From: Ascarosepion bandense
Taxonomy: Eukaryota; Mollusca; Cephalopoda; Sepiida; Sepiidae
Assembly: GCA_037127315.1 (NCBI GenBank)
Contig: JBBBDQ010001273.1
Coordinates: 3,707,501 to 3,771,500, forward strand
DNA length: 64,000 bases
Direction: 5' to 3'
In this document: one piece after another, positions 44,796 through 56,817 of the stretch
Numbering within the stretch: the first letter of the stretch is position 1
Layout of the letters: every line of letters starts with the position of its first letter
Made by a program: the position numbers and the translations under genes
Notes under the pieces: model-generated
The model's input: only the letters and a program-made list of their open reading frames with translations
The model's database searches: none
Told to the model about the DNA's origin: nothing

Positions 44796-44818
44796 ATATA
44801 TATATATATATATATATT

Positions 44819-45707
44819 TATCCTAAATAACATCAAATATATCCTAAATAAAATAATAATAATAAAATAAAATAAATTAATAAAATAATATATATTCTAA
44901 ATAAAATAAAATAATATATATATCCTAAATAAAATAATAGAACGTGAAAACAATCAATTATTAAATCTATAAGCGGCCTTCATAAGACAAGTCGACTGAA
45001 ACAGGGAAAAGAAGAAATGAGCATCAATATTTCAGCCATTTCCACCGCTAAATACAGTACTACACGAAATTGATCATTGATATTGCAAAGCTTGGGTGGA
45101 TTTCAGATGAAGCAGCTCTCGCAGGTTAGGACATCATCAAGGGAGAAGTGGTAAGATCACTTTGAATGTGATTGTAGGCAGTAAAATAATGGATTAAAGG
45201 TAAGTTGAAGATGATGCTAAGATGACAACCAAAAGTCACATGGATTTGATGAAGGCCCACGTGGAGCCATGGTTAAAGCATAAGTCGCGTTCAAAAACAA
45301 AATGAGTTTTTTTTTTCTTCAGAGAAAGAAACTTTATCACACGATTTCTTATTTTTAATCCCTTTTTTCCGTAGCCATACCAATATTTATTGTTTTAAAA
45401 GTGATAGCATTCATCAGCTGGATGTCACTCAATGCTACAGAGCCCACTCTATTCTGATATCTAAACCATAGTTGTCAGTAGGAAGAAGAAACTAGTTCCC
45501 GCTTTTACTCAGGTCAACAGTACAAAGGAAACGCAGCAGACTGGCTTCAAATTTAGACTCTGCTAGGTGATTCGACGTTCTGCGCTGATAAACGGATTAA
45601 AAATTGAATACTAGATACTCTTTTAGTAGCCAAACACATACCAACACGAAGATAATTAAACCCTAAAATTAGTCTGATTTATCAAAGATCAGAGCTCAGC
45701 GTCTTAC

Positions 45708-45758
<51 letters not shown>

Positions 45759-46089
45759 CCATGTTTGGACAATGTTTTCTAATATCCCAACGTAATTTTT
45801 TTTTCGGTAAATGCTAGTTTCTAATTGAATGATTAAAAATCTATTTGCATATTTGAGTGAGTTCGATCTAAAGTACCGTAGTTGGTGTCTGGGAACTTCT
45901 TTTAGTAGAAAATTAATTTTTCAGTATTTAGTTGCTTGTCTTCTATTACAGTGCTTTCCCCCACCATATGCTAAGAACCGGCAAATAGTGAAATACGCTC
46001 TAAGGAGATTCATCTAAGTCTGTTGTTACAGGTGCTTTATTAAAATTAACAGTATTTTCTAGATTTGATATTTTAAAAGTTAGCCCTGC
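44819..46089. other. Spacer with microsatellite, no gene seen
   Basis: Contains an (AATAAA)-rich stretch at 44820-44940 and (AAT)n at 45708-45752. The region 44960-45320 has even composition but many stops in every frame. Confidence 0.5.
45708..45752 (+). repeat. (AAT)n microsatellite
   Basis: About 15 AAT units. Confidence 0.95.
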
Positions 46090-46570
46090 TGTCCACAATA
46101 AGTGTACTTGGCTGGATTATAGAAAATTCCGTTCGTGAGCCTAAATGGCCAAGTCACTTTTTGTCCCTCATGCTATATAAATGGGCTGAGAAGCGGAAAA
46201 GAGAGTCGGCAGTTAGGGGCCAGTCAGGATTATTGTAGAGTCCCAGGCAGCCTGAGTGATGTAAAAAGGGATTAGAATAAGAGGGATGTAGAGTGTGAAT
46301 CAGATGAAATATTCGATGGCCGGAAAGGAAGATTTGCTCAATTAGTTAAATTGGGACAGAAGACAGAAATTGCAGTGAAGATATCCCAAGTTTAAAATAT
46401 CTACACTTTGACAATGTCAGGTGAATTCATGAATAAAGTAAGCAACATATAGAAACAGAATTTGTCTGCTTTTCTCGTCAAGGCGATAACTTGACATGAT
46501 CGGATCTGGGACTTTTCTCGTCGAGGCGATATTTCAACCCCGGTTTCTTTGCTATACATACACTACGCTT
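46090..46570 (+). mobile_element. Possible solo LTR
   Basis: A non-coding block with promoter-like and polyadenylation-like signals in LTR order: tatataaat at 46174, about 80 bp in, and aataaa at 46432. It ends in a doubled cttttctcgtcgaggcgata motif (46470 and 46512). It begins TG at about 46090, but no clean matching CA end or target duplication could be fixed by eye. Confidence 0.35.
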
Positions 46571-46633
46571 TTCGTTGTTTTTGTTGACATCAATACAAAC
46601 GGTAATATACACATTATGTGAGGTGAATCTGTC

Positions 46634-46912
46634 AATCAGTTAAGTGCTATACGTGATACACGCTTGGGCGATCATGTCTCGATAGAGTCATGAGTGACTG
46701 GGTAGAAGATTATCCCGCAGTAAGTTACAATTACTTTCTGCGGTAGACTACTTGTCGACCAAGGCTATAGAACCCAATCTGTACAATTATTTAACCAATA
46801 ACAGGAGGGTAGAGACGGATTAATACCTTTCTCGAGGGTATTTGCCGGTAAGTGAATGCAAGGAATTCAACTGGAATTCGAACTCGCATTCCCCGATTTC
46901 TCGTTCCGAGGT
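46634..46912 (-). repeat. SINE-A copy, head truncated
   Basis: From agttaagtgctatacgtgat to the B-box region gaattcgaactcgcattcc; it ends at tcgttccgag, before the A box. Confidence 0.9.
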
Positions 46913-47094
46913 ACAGTTGGTGAAAAACTTACAGGGGGCCGGGGAACGCGGCTGTATGCTTAGATTCTAAGGATGTGCATAAACTGCTTTAAATGGCTTT
47001 AAGTGTTAGTGGTGGAACCTTATCTTTTTGAAGGGCATTACTACAAATTGAACTCGATAATTCTTGCTGTAAACTCAAGTTCACATTCCTCCTC

Positions 47095-47420
47095 AGGTCT
47101 TTAGAGGTTTTTCCTTGTTTCCTGTTTAGAACTGGGTTTCTGGTTCCTTCTAAAGTCTACTTCAAATATATACTTCTATCGTCTCCGCCTAAACTTATTT
47201 AGTATTTATTGACTTATTTTTTTCTTAAACATGAGTAGATAGGTTTGCCTGTCTCCCGATTTACAAACCTCCTCTGTTTTTGGAACAGGAACAGGAGTAG
47301 AGATTTATCCCCTATTCTCAGTTTAAGATTGGGTTTCCGATTTCTTCCAAAGTTTTTGCACTCCTAGTAGCTTATTGCATCTTAGTGACATTATCGCCTT
47401 GCTTGTGGAAATTGATTTTA
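47095..47420 (+). repeat. Dimeric family-B SINE with LINE-like tail
   Basis: First unit is 5'-truncated (tttccttgtttcctgtttag, tgggtttctggttccttc). Second unit: gagtagataggtttgcctg, tctcccgatttacaaacc, agtttaagattgggtttcc. The tail is tgcatcttagtgacattatc followed by gccttgcttg. Confidence 0.75.
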
Positions 47421-47514
47421 TAAAAGAATCAATAATTAAATCCACAACTTCGACCTTAAAAGGGTTTTCTAAGCATTTTTCAACACCTTATTGCGTAAAT
47501 AATTGATTGTTTGT

Positions 47515-47835
47515 TTTATGCAGCTTATCAAATTTTGCAGGTTATTTAAAGCCTGAAATTTTTTAGATTGTAAGATTTTACAATTGCTAATTAGCCCATA
47601 GCTTTGAAGAGAAGAGGCCGATTCATATTATTTCTAGGGATATTTCCGCGTAAGGGAATATAACAAACCCGACTGGACTTGGGATTTGGTTCTCCGATTA
47701 ACAATTCCGACGTATTATTCATTACACCATCCGCACATACAAGCTTACAGCACATGATATTCAAAAGTGGTCACCCATCTAGGTATTGATCAGTCTCGAA
47801 GCTGCTTAACTTCGGTGATCCTAAGAATTTTCGGG
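47515..47835 (-). repeat. Chimeric 5S/tRNA SINE (family S)
   Basis: Plus-strand view: tail gcagcttatcaaattttgc, body ttaaagcctgaaat and tagcccatagctttgaag, tRNA-like cattacaccatccgcacat. The 5S-like part is at 47743-47830 with agcttacagcacatgatatt, gtcacccatctaggtattg and gctgcttaacttcggtgat. The 5S-like block is in the same orientation as the tRNA-like one. Confidence 0.85.
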
Positions 47836-47844
47836 AGATAATGA

Positions 47845-48125
47845 CTTACTGATAGAAGTCTTCTAATTAGTACATAGTTGACAGGAAGAAGAGCTGGATT
47901 CATTTCATCCCAAAGGTTATTTACCCGTAAGTGAATATAACGAACACGACTGGAATTGGCTCGAGGCTATCCGATTAACAGTTACGAGAATTTAGCCATT
48001 ATACTACCAAGCTTACAACAAAGCTTACACCATCTGGTATTTCCAAACGGTCACGACGAGATTAGTCGGTAATTATTGAGGTACTGACCAGCGATTACTT
48101 CGGTGATCGTTCGAGAACTAGCTTT
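47845..48125 (-). repeat. Chimeric 5S/tRNA SINE (family S), second tandem copy
   Basis: gacttactgatagaag, then aagtgaatataacgaacacg, then the tRNA-like gccattatactacc. The 5S-like block is at 48023-48118 (gcttacaccatctggtattt, gaggtactgaccagc, acttcggtgatcgttcg). An insertion of about 20 bp near 48057-48075 disrupts the 5S part. It lies head to tail with the copy at 47515. Confidence 0.8.
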
Positions 48126-48129
48126 TCAA

Positions 48130-49380
48130 CATTATATTAACTTTAGCATTCAGTTCAGTAATTACATTTTAATTTTAGGTATCAACACAGTCCATTATTA
48201 TCTTACTAGGCTTGAACCTGACTGGATGCTCTACCATATGTGACTCTACTAAGAAAAATCTCGTAAAACACAATAGAAAAAATGTTTCTGTCTCTGTGCC
48301 ACTTGACCCACTATGTATGAAAGCACATTTTTGCCTGGAAACATTTTCAGCATCTGGCCAGTATAAAATACTAACCCGTACTTTGACTTAGGTACATTTG
48401 ACATTGACAAACATTCGGATGATGTATGAGGTGCGCAGACGATTTGATAGAAAAAATGCTAATTTCTTGATTAATTTGACCGGTATGGCGATGTCAAAGG
48501 ATGGAGTGTAAGCAATGGCAGCGGCCTCTGGCGGCCACTGTTTGGATGATTGATTGCCTCCCTTATTAGCCCTTTGCCATCTGAGAACCGAGAAACGAGA
48601 TCCAATATCTATGGAACACCAGCTCTACCATAACAGATAGTTTTCATTTCCTGGTTTCGATTTTGTTTCTTTTCTTTTTTTTTTTAGTGAATTCATTTAT
48701 TGCGTTGTTTTTTGTTTGTTTGTTTTTGTTTTTTGTTTTTGTTTGTTTGTTTCCTTCTTTCTTTTTTTTCTTTTTTTATTACATACTGAACTTTTTTCAT
48801 CGATAGTTTTCGTACATATAGAAAAATATACATTGGCGCCAACCGTAATACGTTCGCCATCCAAGCTCATATTGCGGGACCAGTTCGCTTTTGGAATGAG
48901 TTCTTTTCTTAATATTCCAATCGACACTGGTGAAGCGAATGTTTATATCTTTGGAAAACGAAACAAACGATTGGAGTTCAAATTTAAGCTACGCGTGCAT
49001 GTGTTCACTTCGTTCAAATTCTAATATTAAAATGCATAACTCCACTTTTCAACATATCCTCAGGCCAGATAAATTGGAAAACATTTCTCGTCAGTGTTTG
49101 ATTTGAAAACAGTATGCTGTGTATGAATTTCAGGGAGCGGTGAAGGTTGGGAATTTTCTAATTTGACTCTTGTCGTAAACAGCAAGTTGAGTTCGATTAT
49201 TTTTTCAATCTTCTTGATCAATTCTGAAAAAGATTTTACGAGATTGCACTGAAAAGACAACGGTACGCCTACGACGAAACCCCAAATTGTATTTTGATGT
49301 TTTTTTGTTATTTTTAATTTTATATTTCGCCTAAAAGAGAACTTTAAAATCTCTCATGGTAGAATTTTACTGAATGTGTT
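48130..49380. other. Spacer, no gene seen
   Basis: T-rich (TTTG)n run at 48710-48760. Frames at 48716-49024 (plus) and 48697-48927 (minus) overlap a balanced-composition block, but neither shows a motif or clear splice sites. Confidence 0.45.
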
Positions 49381-49381
49381 G

Positions 49382-49500
49382 TGTGATATAAATGAAAGAG
49401 GAGGTTGGAGGGAATATTATGAGAATTTGGAGGATGGATAACTATTCATACATGACTTGTAAAAGTTAACATTGTAGTGTTTATGGAAACATCCATGCGG
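49382..49500 (+). repeat. Unclassified dispersed repeat F
   Basis: Aligns with 34807-34930: aaatgaaagaggaggttgg, gggaatattatgagaattt, ggaggatggataactatt. Confidence 0.55.
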
Positions 49501-49599
49501 GATTTTATTCTACAAAATCGCAATCTTCGGAAAAAAGCTCTCAGATTGAAACTTTCTTATTATAAAGAAAATACAGGAATATGAGCGTGATTCTGCTTT

Positions 49600-49725
49600 A
49601 TGAAGATATCATGACGTCGTTTTGCTGTGAAGGTCTGAACCGCTGGAAGTAAAGAATGGAATTCCTCTGAATATTTACCATGGAAATGGTGAGAGTTTAG
49701 ACATGTAGCACCTGGGAAATAAAAC
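49600..49725 (+). repeat. Unclassified dispersed repeat E
   Basis: Aligns loosely with 25040-25190 (ctgtgaaggtctgaac, gaatggaattcctctg). Confidence 0.35.
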
Positions 49726-49864
49726 GAACATAGGAAAATAATTTCCGCAAGATTGTGTAAACGATTTTAAATACAACCAAGACTAGAAAGATTGGATATC
49801 TCCAGCGCACTAATGGTGACAATGTTCAATTCTTGGTCTAATCTGACTCTTGTAAAGAAAAGGC

Positions 49865-50455
49865 AGAGCACAATACTGCTGTCACATCTGGTCGGGTGAC
49901 CCTACTATTCACCTCGGGGTTCTTGATAAAATCCAACGGAAAATCTACAATGAAATCGATCCCGATATGGTAGCTTAGCTGCAGTCACTTTCTCACCGGC
50001 GTAATGTGGCTTCCCTATGTATGTTCTACAAATACTTTCGCGGTTTCTGCTCCGACGAACTTAGCTCTCTGGTGTTCTCTCTGCATATATTTACTCGAGC
50101 TACAAGACTAACAACTATAAAATGTAACCGCAACTTCTATTCTTCCGCTTCTTTTCTCGCCCTCCCCGCCCGTAGAATTCCCTTCCGTATACTTACTTCC
50201 CCGACAGCCATAATCTCCAAGAATTTAAATGTAAGATCAATTGTCATCTCCTATGTCTATGACTCGCATCATTTCTCTCATGTTCTTTTCTCCGTCCCCT
50301 CTACTCTCATCACTCAAGTTCTCTCATTCTTCTTTTACTCATTCTCTGACACCCCCTATAACTTGGTTCTCTTTCTTATTACTTTTCTCCTATGTAGCCC
50401 CCTGCACACCAGTAGTAGTAAAACTGTCTTACTTGGGTGAAATTATTAAAAAATA
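49865..50455 (+). pseudogene. Jockey/CR1-like LINE 3' end
   Basis: Encodes in broken frames a region after the RT core: MASLCMFYKYFRGFCSDEL, IFTRATRLTTIKCNRNFY and a decayed form of the FFSRTSRLWNS block (ASFLALPARRIPFRIL in the shifted frame). It ends in the 3' tail tagccccctgcacaccagt and cttacttgggtgaaattatt with A-rich DNA. Confidence 0.85.
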
Positions 50456-50574
50456 AGGTGTCAGACACTTTCTGAATATGTACAAAGGACATACATACCA
50501 TTTTAAAGCAACATTTGTGATGGACTGTGTATGAGTTCCACTTCAAATTTGGGGTGAATTTGATTAATTGATTG

Positions 50575-50925
50575 ATTTTTTTTACAGTTATCAACCATTT
50601 TGCAAATTATTTAAAGTCAGGAAACATATTTTTAGATTGTAAGAATCTTTTTAGATAATAATGATATAGTGAAACAATTCATACTAATTAACCCATAGAT
50701 GGAAAGAAAAGAGCTAGAATTATTCTTAGAGCTTTTGCGCGTAAGTGAATATAAAATAACCTGACTGGAATTGGAATTCGGCTTTCCGATTAGCAATTTC
50801 GAACCGTTATCCATTACACCATCCACACATTCAAATTTACAGCACCTGATATTCCCAAGCTGTTACCTATCTAGGTACTGATCAGGTTGTCTTTATTTAG
50901 CTCCGGTGATTGCACGGAAACCGTA
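50575..50925 (-). repeat. Chimeric 5S/tRNA SINE (family S)
   Basis: Tail acagttatcaaccattttgc, body gcgcgtaagtgaatataaa, tRNA-like ccattacaccatccacacat, and a 5S-like part at 50834-50922 (atttacagcacctgatattc, tacctatctaggtactgatc, tagctccggtgattg). Confidence 0.82.
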
Positions 50926-50954
50926 AGAAGATTAAGCGATTTACACATCCAAGC

Positions 50955-51360
50955 TTACTGCACGGACTTACTCCACGATTTTCTACGCTTAGGGTTATCA
51001 CAGTATTTCCACTTTTCATCGCCGGTCATGATACGATGCAAAAGACCTTTCATTTTCTGCCGTTGAAAGAGTTGTTCACACGTAACAAGACACCGTTCGA
51101 CGTCTCTTGGCTTCAATTCGAACGGCACCAAATGTCCTTACTTTGAATCATTCCTAATGCTTTCAGACGTTGTGAAACTTTGTGTGATCAACTCCTAATG
51201 TTTCTGTAAGTTCAGATTACGTCTGGTATTAGTTTTTATGATGTAATGCTTCCAGTACTTCGATTCCAAACCTTTTCGTTGCACCAGAGCGTGCTTTATC
51301 TTCAACAAGAAAATCATTATTTTTGAAGCGTTTAAACAAATCACGAGAACTTATTCAAGG
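50955..51360 (-). pseudogene. mariner-like transposase N-terminal relic
   Basis: The minus strand at 51260-51350 reads LFKRFKNNDFLVEDKARSG, then a degraded KRFGIEVLEALHH. Next come ELTETLGVDHT and KHLGMIQSKDIW, the order of the helix-turn-helix DNA-binding region in mariner transposases. Further left the copy retains RVNNSFNGRK and a decayed region around the first catalytic Asp. Several stops are present. It adjoins a family-S SINE. Confidence 0.75.
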
Positions 51361-51750
51361 TATATATATATATATAATGTGGATCACCGTTTCGAAATTG
51401 TATAAAAATACGACAGATTTAAGTACTGTCACTGAAAAGTCATTAAATTAATCGTTGTAGCTACGGTATGGTGTTTTTGTAAACAAGCGGCTAGAATATA
51501 AGGGAGTCAAACAGACATGGCAAAAATGAATGATCAATTTTAAAGATTACAAAAGTCACAACAATCACAGCTACATTAGGTTTGACTTTGTAATTCGTCC
51601 CTGAGGATAAACTCGGAGGAGATCAAAGGTACTTGAGTTTACAAAATATATGGCGCCTTCCTTCCTTGATCAATTTCAATTTAATATCTAGAAACTAATT
51701 AGAGAACAAGAAAGATTTTAAAACAGACATAATATGTCTATATTATTCAA

Positions 51751-51787
<37 letters not shown>
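51361..51787. other. Spacer with two (TA)n runs, no gene seen
   Basis: (TA)n at 51361-51377 and 51752-51785; between them, unremarkable AT-rich DNA. Confidence 0.6.
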
Positions 51788-51790
<3 letters not shown>

Positions 51791-53770
51791 TAATCATGTT
51801 ATCCTAAGCCAGGCTGGACTGCTACTAGTGCGTAGAGGGTTAAAGTGAGTGAAAATACTGAGTAGAAGAGATATTGAAGAAAGGAAAAAGATAAACGGGA
51901 TTCAAGAGGGTAGAAGATGGCAATAGACATTGCATTTAAATTTTTGGAAATTGTAGCTATCAGGGAAGCAAGTAAATGGATAGCACTTCCACAGCGGGGA
52001 ATGCGAGAAAATAAACTATTCGAGTAAAAGTGGAGGTTATATTCAACTAATTCAACGGTAAAATGGGTGAGACCTGGATACACTATTTAGTAGCATGCTT
52101 AAATTCACCCGAAAAAATTCATCAGAACAGTTGCCATAAAAATATGTGTAAAAAGACAGAGGGAAACCACATAACATCGGTGAGAAAATGACTGAAGTCG
52201 AGATGCCAGGTTATGCTCGATTACCTTGCAGATTCTTCTATGGATTCTGTCAAGAACCTCAAGACGATTAGGATTAAATCAAACAATCATCCAGAAATAT
52301 TGTAGCCCTGAAGCTTGTACAGAAAGACAGCATGCCAAAATCTTTCAAAACGCTTTCAAGATAACAGCTCGAGCTTAATTAGCACATACGTATATCCACT
52401 GCACCAATCCTCAAATACATTCCGGAGAAACGTTAAGAGACTAATGGGATGATAGTAAGAGGAGCCCGAGTGTTTATCAGAGTTCTTTAAAACAGGAACT
52501 ATAGATGAGGAACTCCAACAAGAAGCTGTAAGGCAATAGTTTTAGAGTTTGGAGAAGATCATGATCAACTCAGGGGCACATCTCGCTAGAACAATAACTG
52601 GGATTATATCTCACCCCACCTTGCCTTATAGGGTCTAATTTATAAATGATGCCGGAGTCCAGAGACGAGGTTATGTATATCTCCCTGAGTTGAGTCTCTG
52701 TTCTCGGTAGGAAGTCTGGTGTGTTTACTACTGACGAGTCAAATGAGGAGTTGGATGGGAATTTGCGAGCACAGCATTTAACCTTGTCTGTTGTAGATGT
52801 TAGGAATTCAAATAGATTGAATAGAGAGGGATTGAGGGTTTTTGTTCTAGAGCCAAACTTGCGAGAGGCTATATGTTGTGCCATTCTATTATCAAAAATT
52901 AAATTTGCATAATTTAGAACACGCTTACATTCGTTACGAGCAGACAAAGAGACGTCTACTCTGACCAGACGTGTCACTCCTGTTCAGCCAAAAAGAAGTC
53001 ATTCCTCTGGGTAATAACAGCCAAGCATATAGGTGAGAACCAAGGAGATACACGTGATTTAACTTGGAATTTCCTTGCTGTAAGGAAAGAATCGATGCCG
53101 GCTTTCACTCAGAGGCGCAGTCTTGAACAGGGAGACTAAAAACTTTGTTCCAAGGGACGCCAGGAAAAAAATCGCGGAACAAGTCCCAGTCGGCATATTG
53201 AAAACAGAAAGATATTCTGTTGGCAGGTGGTTCCAATCTGGTGGGGAGCAGAATGAGATGTTTACAGATACTACCGCATGATCAGAGTTGCCAAGGGGGC
53301 AGAGCAACATGACATGGCAAAATAAAGGGATAGAAGTAAAGAAGATAATGGGAAGAGAAGCGTGTCTGTCAGGGTTACCGGGAAAACTCGTGGGGAAATC
53401 AACCATTTGCGTGAGTGACTGATTAATTGAGAATTTCAGGGTTTGAGCACCAACAAGATCTGTGAAAAAGTATTTTATCCACTTGGAATGATAGATATTA
53501 AAGTCACCGAACACGAATACATTTGTAAACGGATGAAGTGAAATGGCCTCAACTTTAATGTCAGAAATACTATCAAGCACGCAACAGTCAAGAGAGGAAG
53601 GATAGCGGTAGAGAAAGAAAAGATAGCAGAATGAGTTTAAGTGATAAATACAAAGAAACATGTCAGAATAATCTAGAGATTCAAGTGAGATCTCTCTAGC
53701 CAGAAGAGATGTTTACGGACAGAAACCCCCAGGCCATGCACGTGAATATTAGAGTCCTTCGTAAAAAGAG
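51788..53770 (-). pseudogene. Jockey/CR1-like LINE with endonuclease part, RT core deleted
   Basis: The longest copy of this family. An endonuclease/exonuclease-type domain lies at 53059-53661 with VFVFGDFNIYHSKWI and GNSDHAVVSVNISFCSPPDW, the typical 'Gly-Asp-Phe-Asn' and 'Ser-Asp-His' catalytic blocks of the AP-type endonuclease. The connector to RT (52570-52977) follows with FGSRTKTLNPSLFNLFEFL. Beyond that, YHPISLLTFL appears at about 52440, then a jump straight to the segment after the catalytic core (SHFLTDVMWFP and LFLHIFLWQLF). The YADD box is missing and about 0.6 kb is gone relative to the copy at 14955. The 3' end reaches the tail at 51800 (ctaagccaggctggactgct in plus view). Confidence 0.85.
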
Positions 53771-54227
53771 GAAGGTAGCCAGGAAATAATATATTTATTT
53801 AAACATTATTTTTATTGAATACTCGTATTTAAGTAGACGCTGTCTTTTTTTTGTTTGTTTATTTGTTTGTTTGTTTGTTTTTATAATTAAACGGTATATT
53901 TATTTATATCTACCAGCTTAAATAATCGAGAATTCTTGTTTGGAAAACATGCGTCCTCCAGGAAACGTCAATTGAACTAACGTGTCTTAGACCGTTCGAC
54001 TACGAAGGATTTACAGTTAGACCAACCTCGAAATAACACCTTTAGACACACATTTTCCTGTTTCTTTTTCGTAATATTCGTATTTGTTCTATTTTCGCAT
54101 CCTAATGTAAATAAAGACAATTTATTTACGAAATTACGAAATTATGAATTTTTTAATAATTTATTTGCTTAAACGTTATTTTCAATGTGTTGTATTCCTG
54201 CGGTATAATTCAGCACAATATCCGGTT
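53771..54227. other. Spacer, no gene seen
   Basis: AT-rich, with a (TTTG)n-like run at 53850-53880. Confidence 0.55.
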
Positions 54228-56690
54228 TTAAACATATATACACAGAACATACACAGTACAATGGTTAAAATGACTAACAGGACAGATCTTACAACACAGA
54301 GAAGAAGGGTTTAGATCACAATAATCGCCGGAGTAATCAGTTGCTTCAATTTTTTCCTTCATCTTTGATGAGATTGTCCAGCATTCACTGCCATATTGAA
54401 GAATTGGCATCACATAACAATCCATTATTCTCTTCTTTGTTTCCAGCAAAATTTACCTTCTGCAATGCGCCCTTAGCCACGCCAATTCTGTACCTGCTTG
54501 ATTTTAGTATCCCCCACCTGTATTTGGTATTTTGGCTTGATCTTTTTGCTTATGACCATGCATTCGGTTTTCTTGTAATATATTTGTGGTACTTTCTTGT
54601 CACTTTCTTCAGCTACCGTCTATAGGAGGTCTTGTAGTTACATTTCCGTATCTGATACCAGCTCTGTATCATCCTGGTACCTTGTGTTGTTCAGATTGTG
54701 GTCTCCGATGTCGAATCCTGGCATAACTTCTAGGGTCCTCAGAATAGTATCACTGTACAAGTTGAATAGATCCGGTAAAAAGACACATTCTTGTTCTACG
54801 CCCCTTTCTATCTTTGTATATCCGCCTTAATTTAATGTCTTTTCTAAATATGTCCAGGTTGCTGAGTATTTCTATCAATTCTTTGTCGTGTACTGTGGCA
54901 TAATATATAAAACATAGGGACAAGTTCTTTTTTCATTTGTGTTGCCTTTTCTGATAGCATCCTAATCCTAATTACGGCATTTCTTGTTCCAGTGACTTAG
55001 ACGGACCCCCACTCTTCTAATCCAATCTCTGGCCTGATTTTGCTTCGCGCTCTATTCATCAGGATTCGGATGATGAGTTTGTTATGTGGCTCATCAAACT
55101 GATTGTTTGGTTGAGTTTGCATTCGTATGAAAATTGACCTGCTTAGGTGGTTCAGTATCACACCACTGTTATAGATTTCATTTGTTATTCCTGTAATTTC
55201 TTCTATACCGAATTCCTTTTTGGCTGTCATCATCTCTATTACAATGTCATCTGGCTTAGCTGTTTTGTTTCTATTTAGTTTGGCCATTTCAGCTTCTACT
55301 TCGGACTTTAATATTTCCGGTTCGTCATCATCTTTGTGCATTGTCGGTTGCTCGCGCTTGTCTTTTATATATTCTTCCCATCGCTGGAGTATTTTCTCTT
55401 TCTCTATGATCGTTCTATTCTTGGATTTTATACATCCTGTTGAGGAGCATGTTTTTTGTCCTGTCAGTTCTCTTATTTCTTTATAGATGTCTGCTTTATT
55501 AGTCCAGCCCAATCTCTACTTCTGAACATTCGTTGTTGAATCATTCCTTTTTAGCCGGTCTGCATTTGTTCTTTATTTCCATGTGTAGTTTTCTGTCTCT
55601 TTTGCATCATGTCAAGTATCTTTTTAGTCATCCGATCTTTTGTCTTTCTACGTCTAATTTCTTTTGGGACAATGTTGTTTGCTGATGTCACTAGCGCTTC
55701 CCTTAGTGCGTCCCATTTCGAGCTTTCGTTTCCAATTTGTTCGTCCTATTTGTTTTTCAGTCAGTGTATTTTTTCTGCAGGTTGAGGTCATTCACGAGTG
55801 TGTTCTATTGCAGTCTGGGTGCTGCACTAGGCTTCTTCAGTCTCCGAAGTTTCACCCTTACTTTGCAGATAACTGGGAGGTGGTCGCTTCTACAGTCGGA
55901 CCTTGGATAGGTTTTGCATTAGACCACTGCATTTCTTAACTATCTGTTTATGGTTATGCAATCGATTTGGTTTTTCGTATCGCCTCCTGGGCTTCTCCAT
56001 GTCCATAAACGTCGTGGGGGTTCTTGAAACCAGGTGTTCGTTATTACCTGCTGATTTGCTGTGCACTATAAGACCCATCTTTCGCCTCGGTCCTTGTGGT
56101 TTCCTATTCCAAAGTTGCCAGTCGTCTCCCTTTCCCTCTCTGTACCTACCTTTGTATTCAAGTCTTCCATTATGATTGGCATTGTCTAGTACGGAGTAAA
56201 AAGTTCTTCCTCAGTGTTCTGCGTCGTGGATGCATATAATAGATATGTTGAAGGGTCTCCCTCTCATTTTGACCAAGAGGACTCTTTCGGTAAGCTGGCA
56301 GTATCCCAGAACGCATTTCTTCATTTCTACACCCTGTTTAAACTGACTCCCTTTTGGATATTTTTGTTACCTGCGTATATTATCCTTTGGTTGTCTCTGC
56401 TGAAGTCTCCATTGTTAGGCCATCTAGTTTCTTAGAATATTGATGTTCAATCTAATCATCTTCTGTTTGACATTCTCGAGTTGACTGTAGTTGTTGGGCG
56501 TCCTGGCGTTCCATGTCCCTATGGTAATTATTTGTTTGTAGCGCACAGTTGTAGGGTAATTGTCCAGAGACACCTGTTTCTCATGTTGTTGCTTTCCGGA
56601 CAAGGGGCAAACTCCGAAGAATTGGTTCTTCTTTACACCGTTGGTGCTAACAGTCGCAGGATGTGTCACGAATTAAAGACACCAAATAAA
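54228..56690 (-). pseudogene. RTE-type LINE, near full length but degenerate
   Basis: The most complete RTE element here. N-terminal endonuclease: IGTWNARTPNNYSQLENVKQ at 56430-56560, the start of the RTE/AP-type endonuclease. Its end, with a Ser-Asp-His-Leu-Pro block, is seen near 55850 in a shifted frame. The linker and start of RT (54997-55512) read KAKPDDIVIEMM-like, EITGITNEIYNSGVILNHLS and LIIRILMNRARSKIRPEIG. Motif C survives as YQDDTELV near 54660, with Gln in place of the usual Ala. After it comes KKTECMVISKK, and finally KKRIMDCYVMPILQYGSECW at 54370-54440. Multiple frameshifts and stops. The 3' UTR is missing, because the frame ends abruptly at about 54228. Confidence 0.88.
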
Positions 56691-56817
56691 GTAAGACAAG
56701 TAAGTAAAGTAAGGCGCCTTGGAATGGCTAAAAAATGTTATAGCTAAAAAAGGATAAAGTAGTTACCTCCACTAAATCGCTGAAAAAAAACCTAGTATGA
56801 AAAGATCCCAAATTTAA
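56691..56817. other. Spacer
   Basis: Short junction with aagtaagacaagtaagtaa repeats; no family match. Confidence 0.5.

Noticed and set aside
43966..45320. Possible DNA-transposon ORF
   Set aside because: Only short, ambiguous similarity in one 12-residue stretch; stops in all frames.
48697..49024. Overlapping 102- and 76-codon frames in a balanced-composition block
   Set aside because: No motif, no clear splice sites, and half of each frame is (TTTG)n low-complexity DNA.
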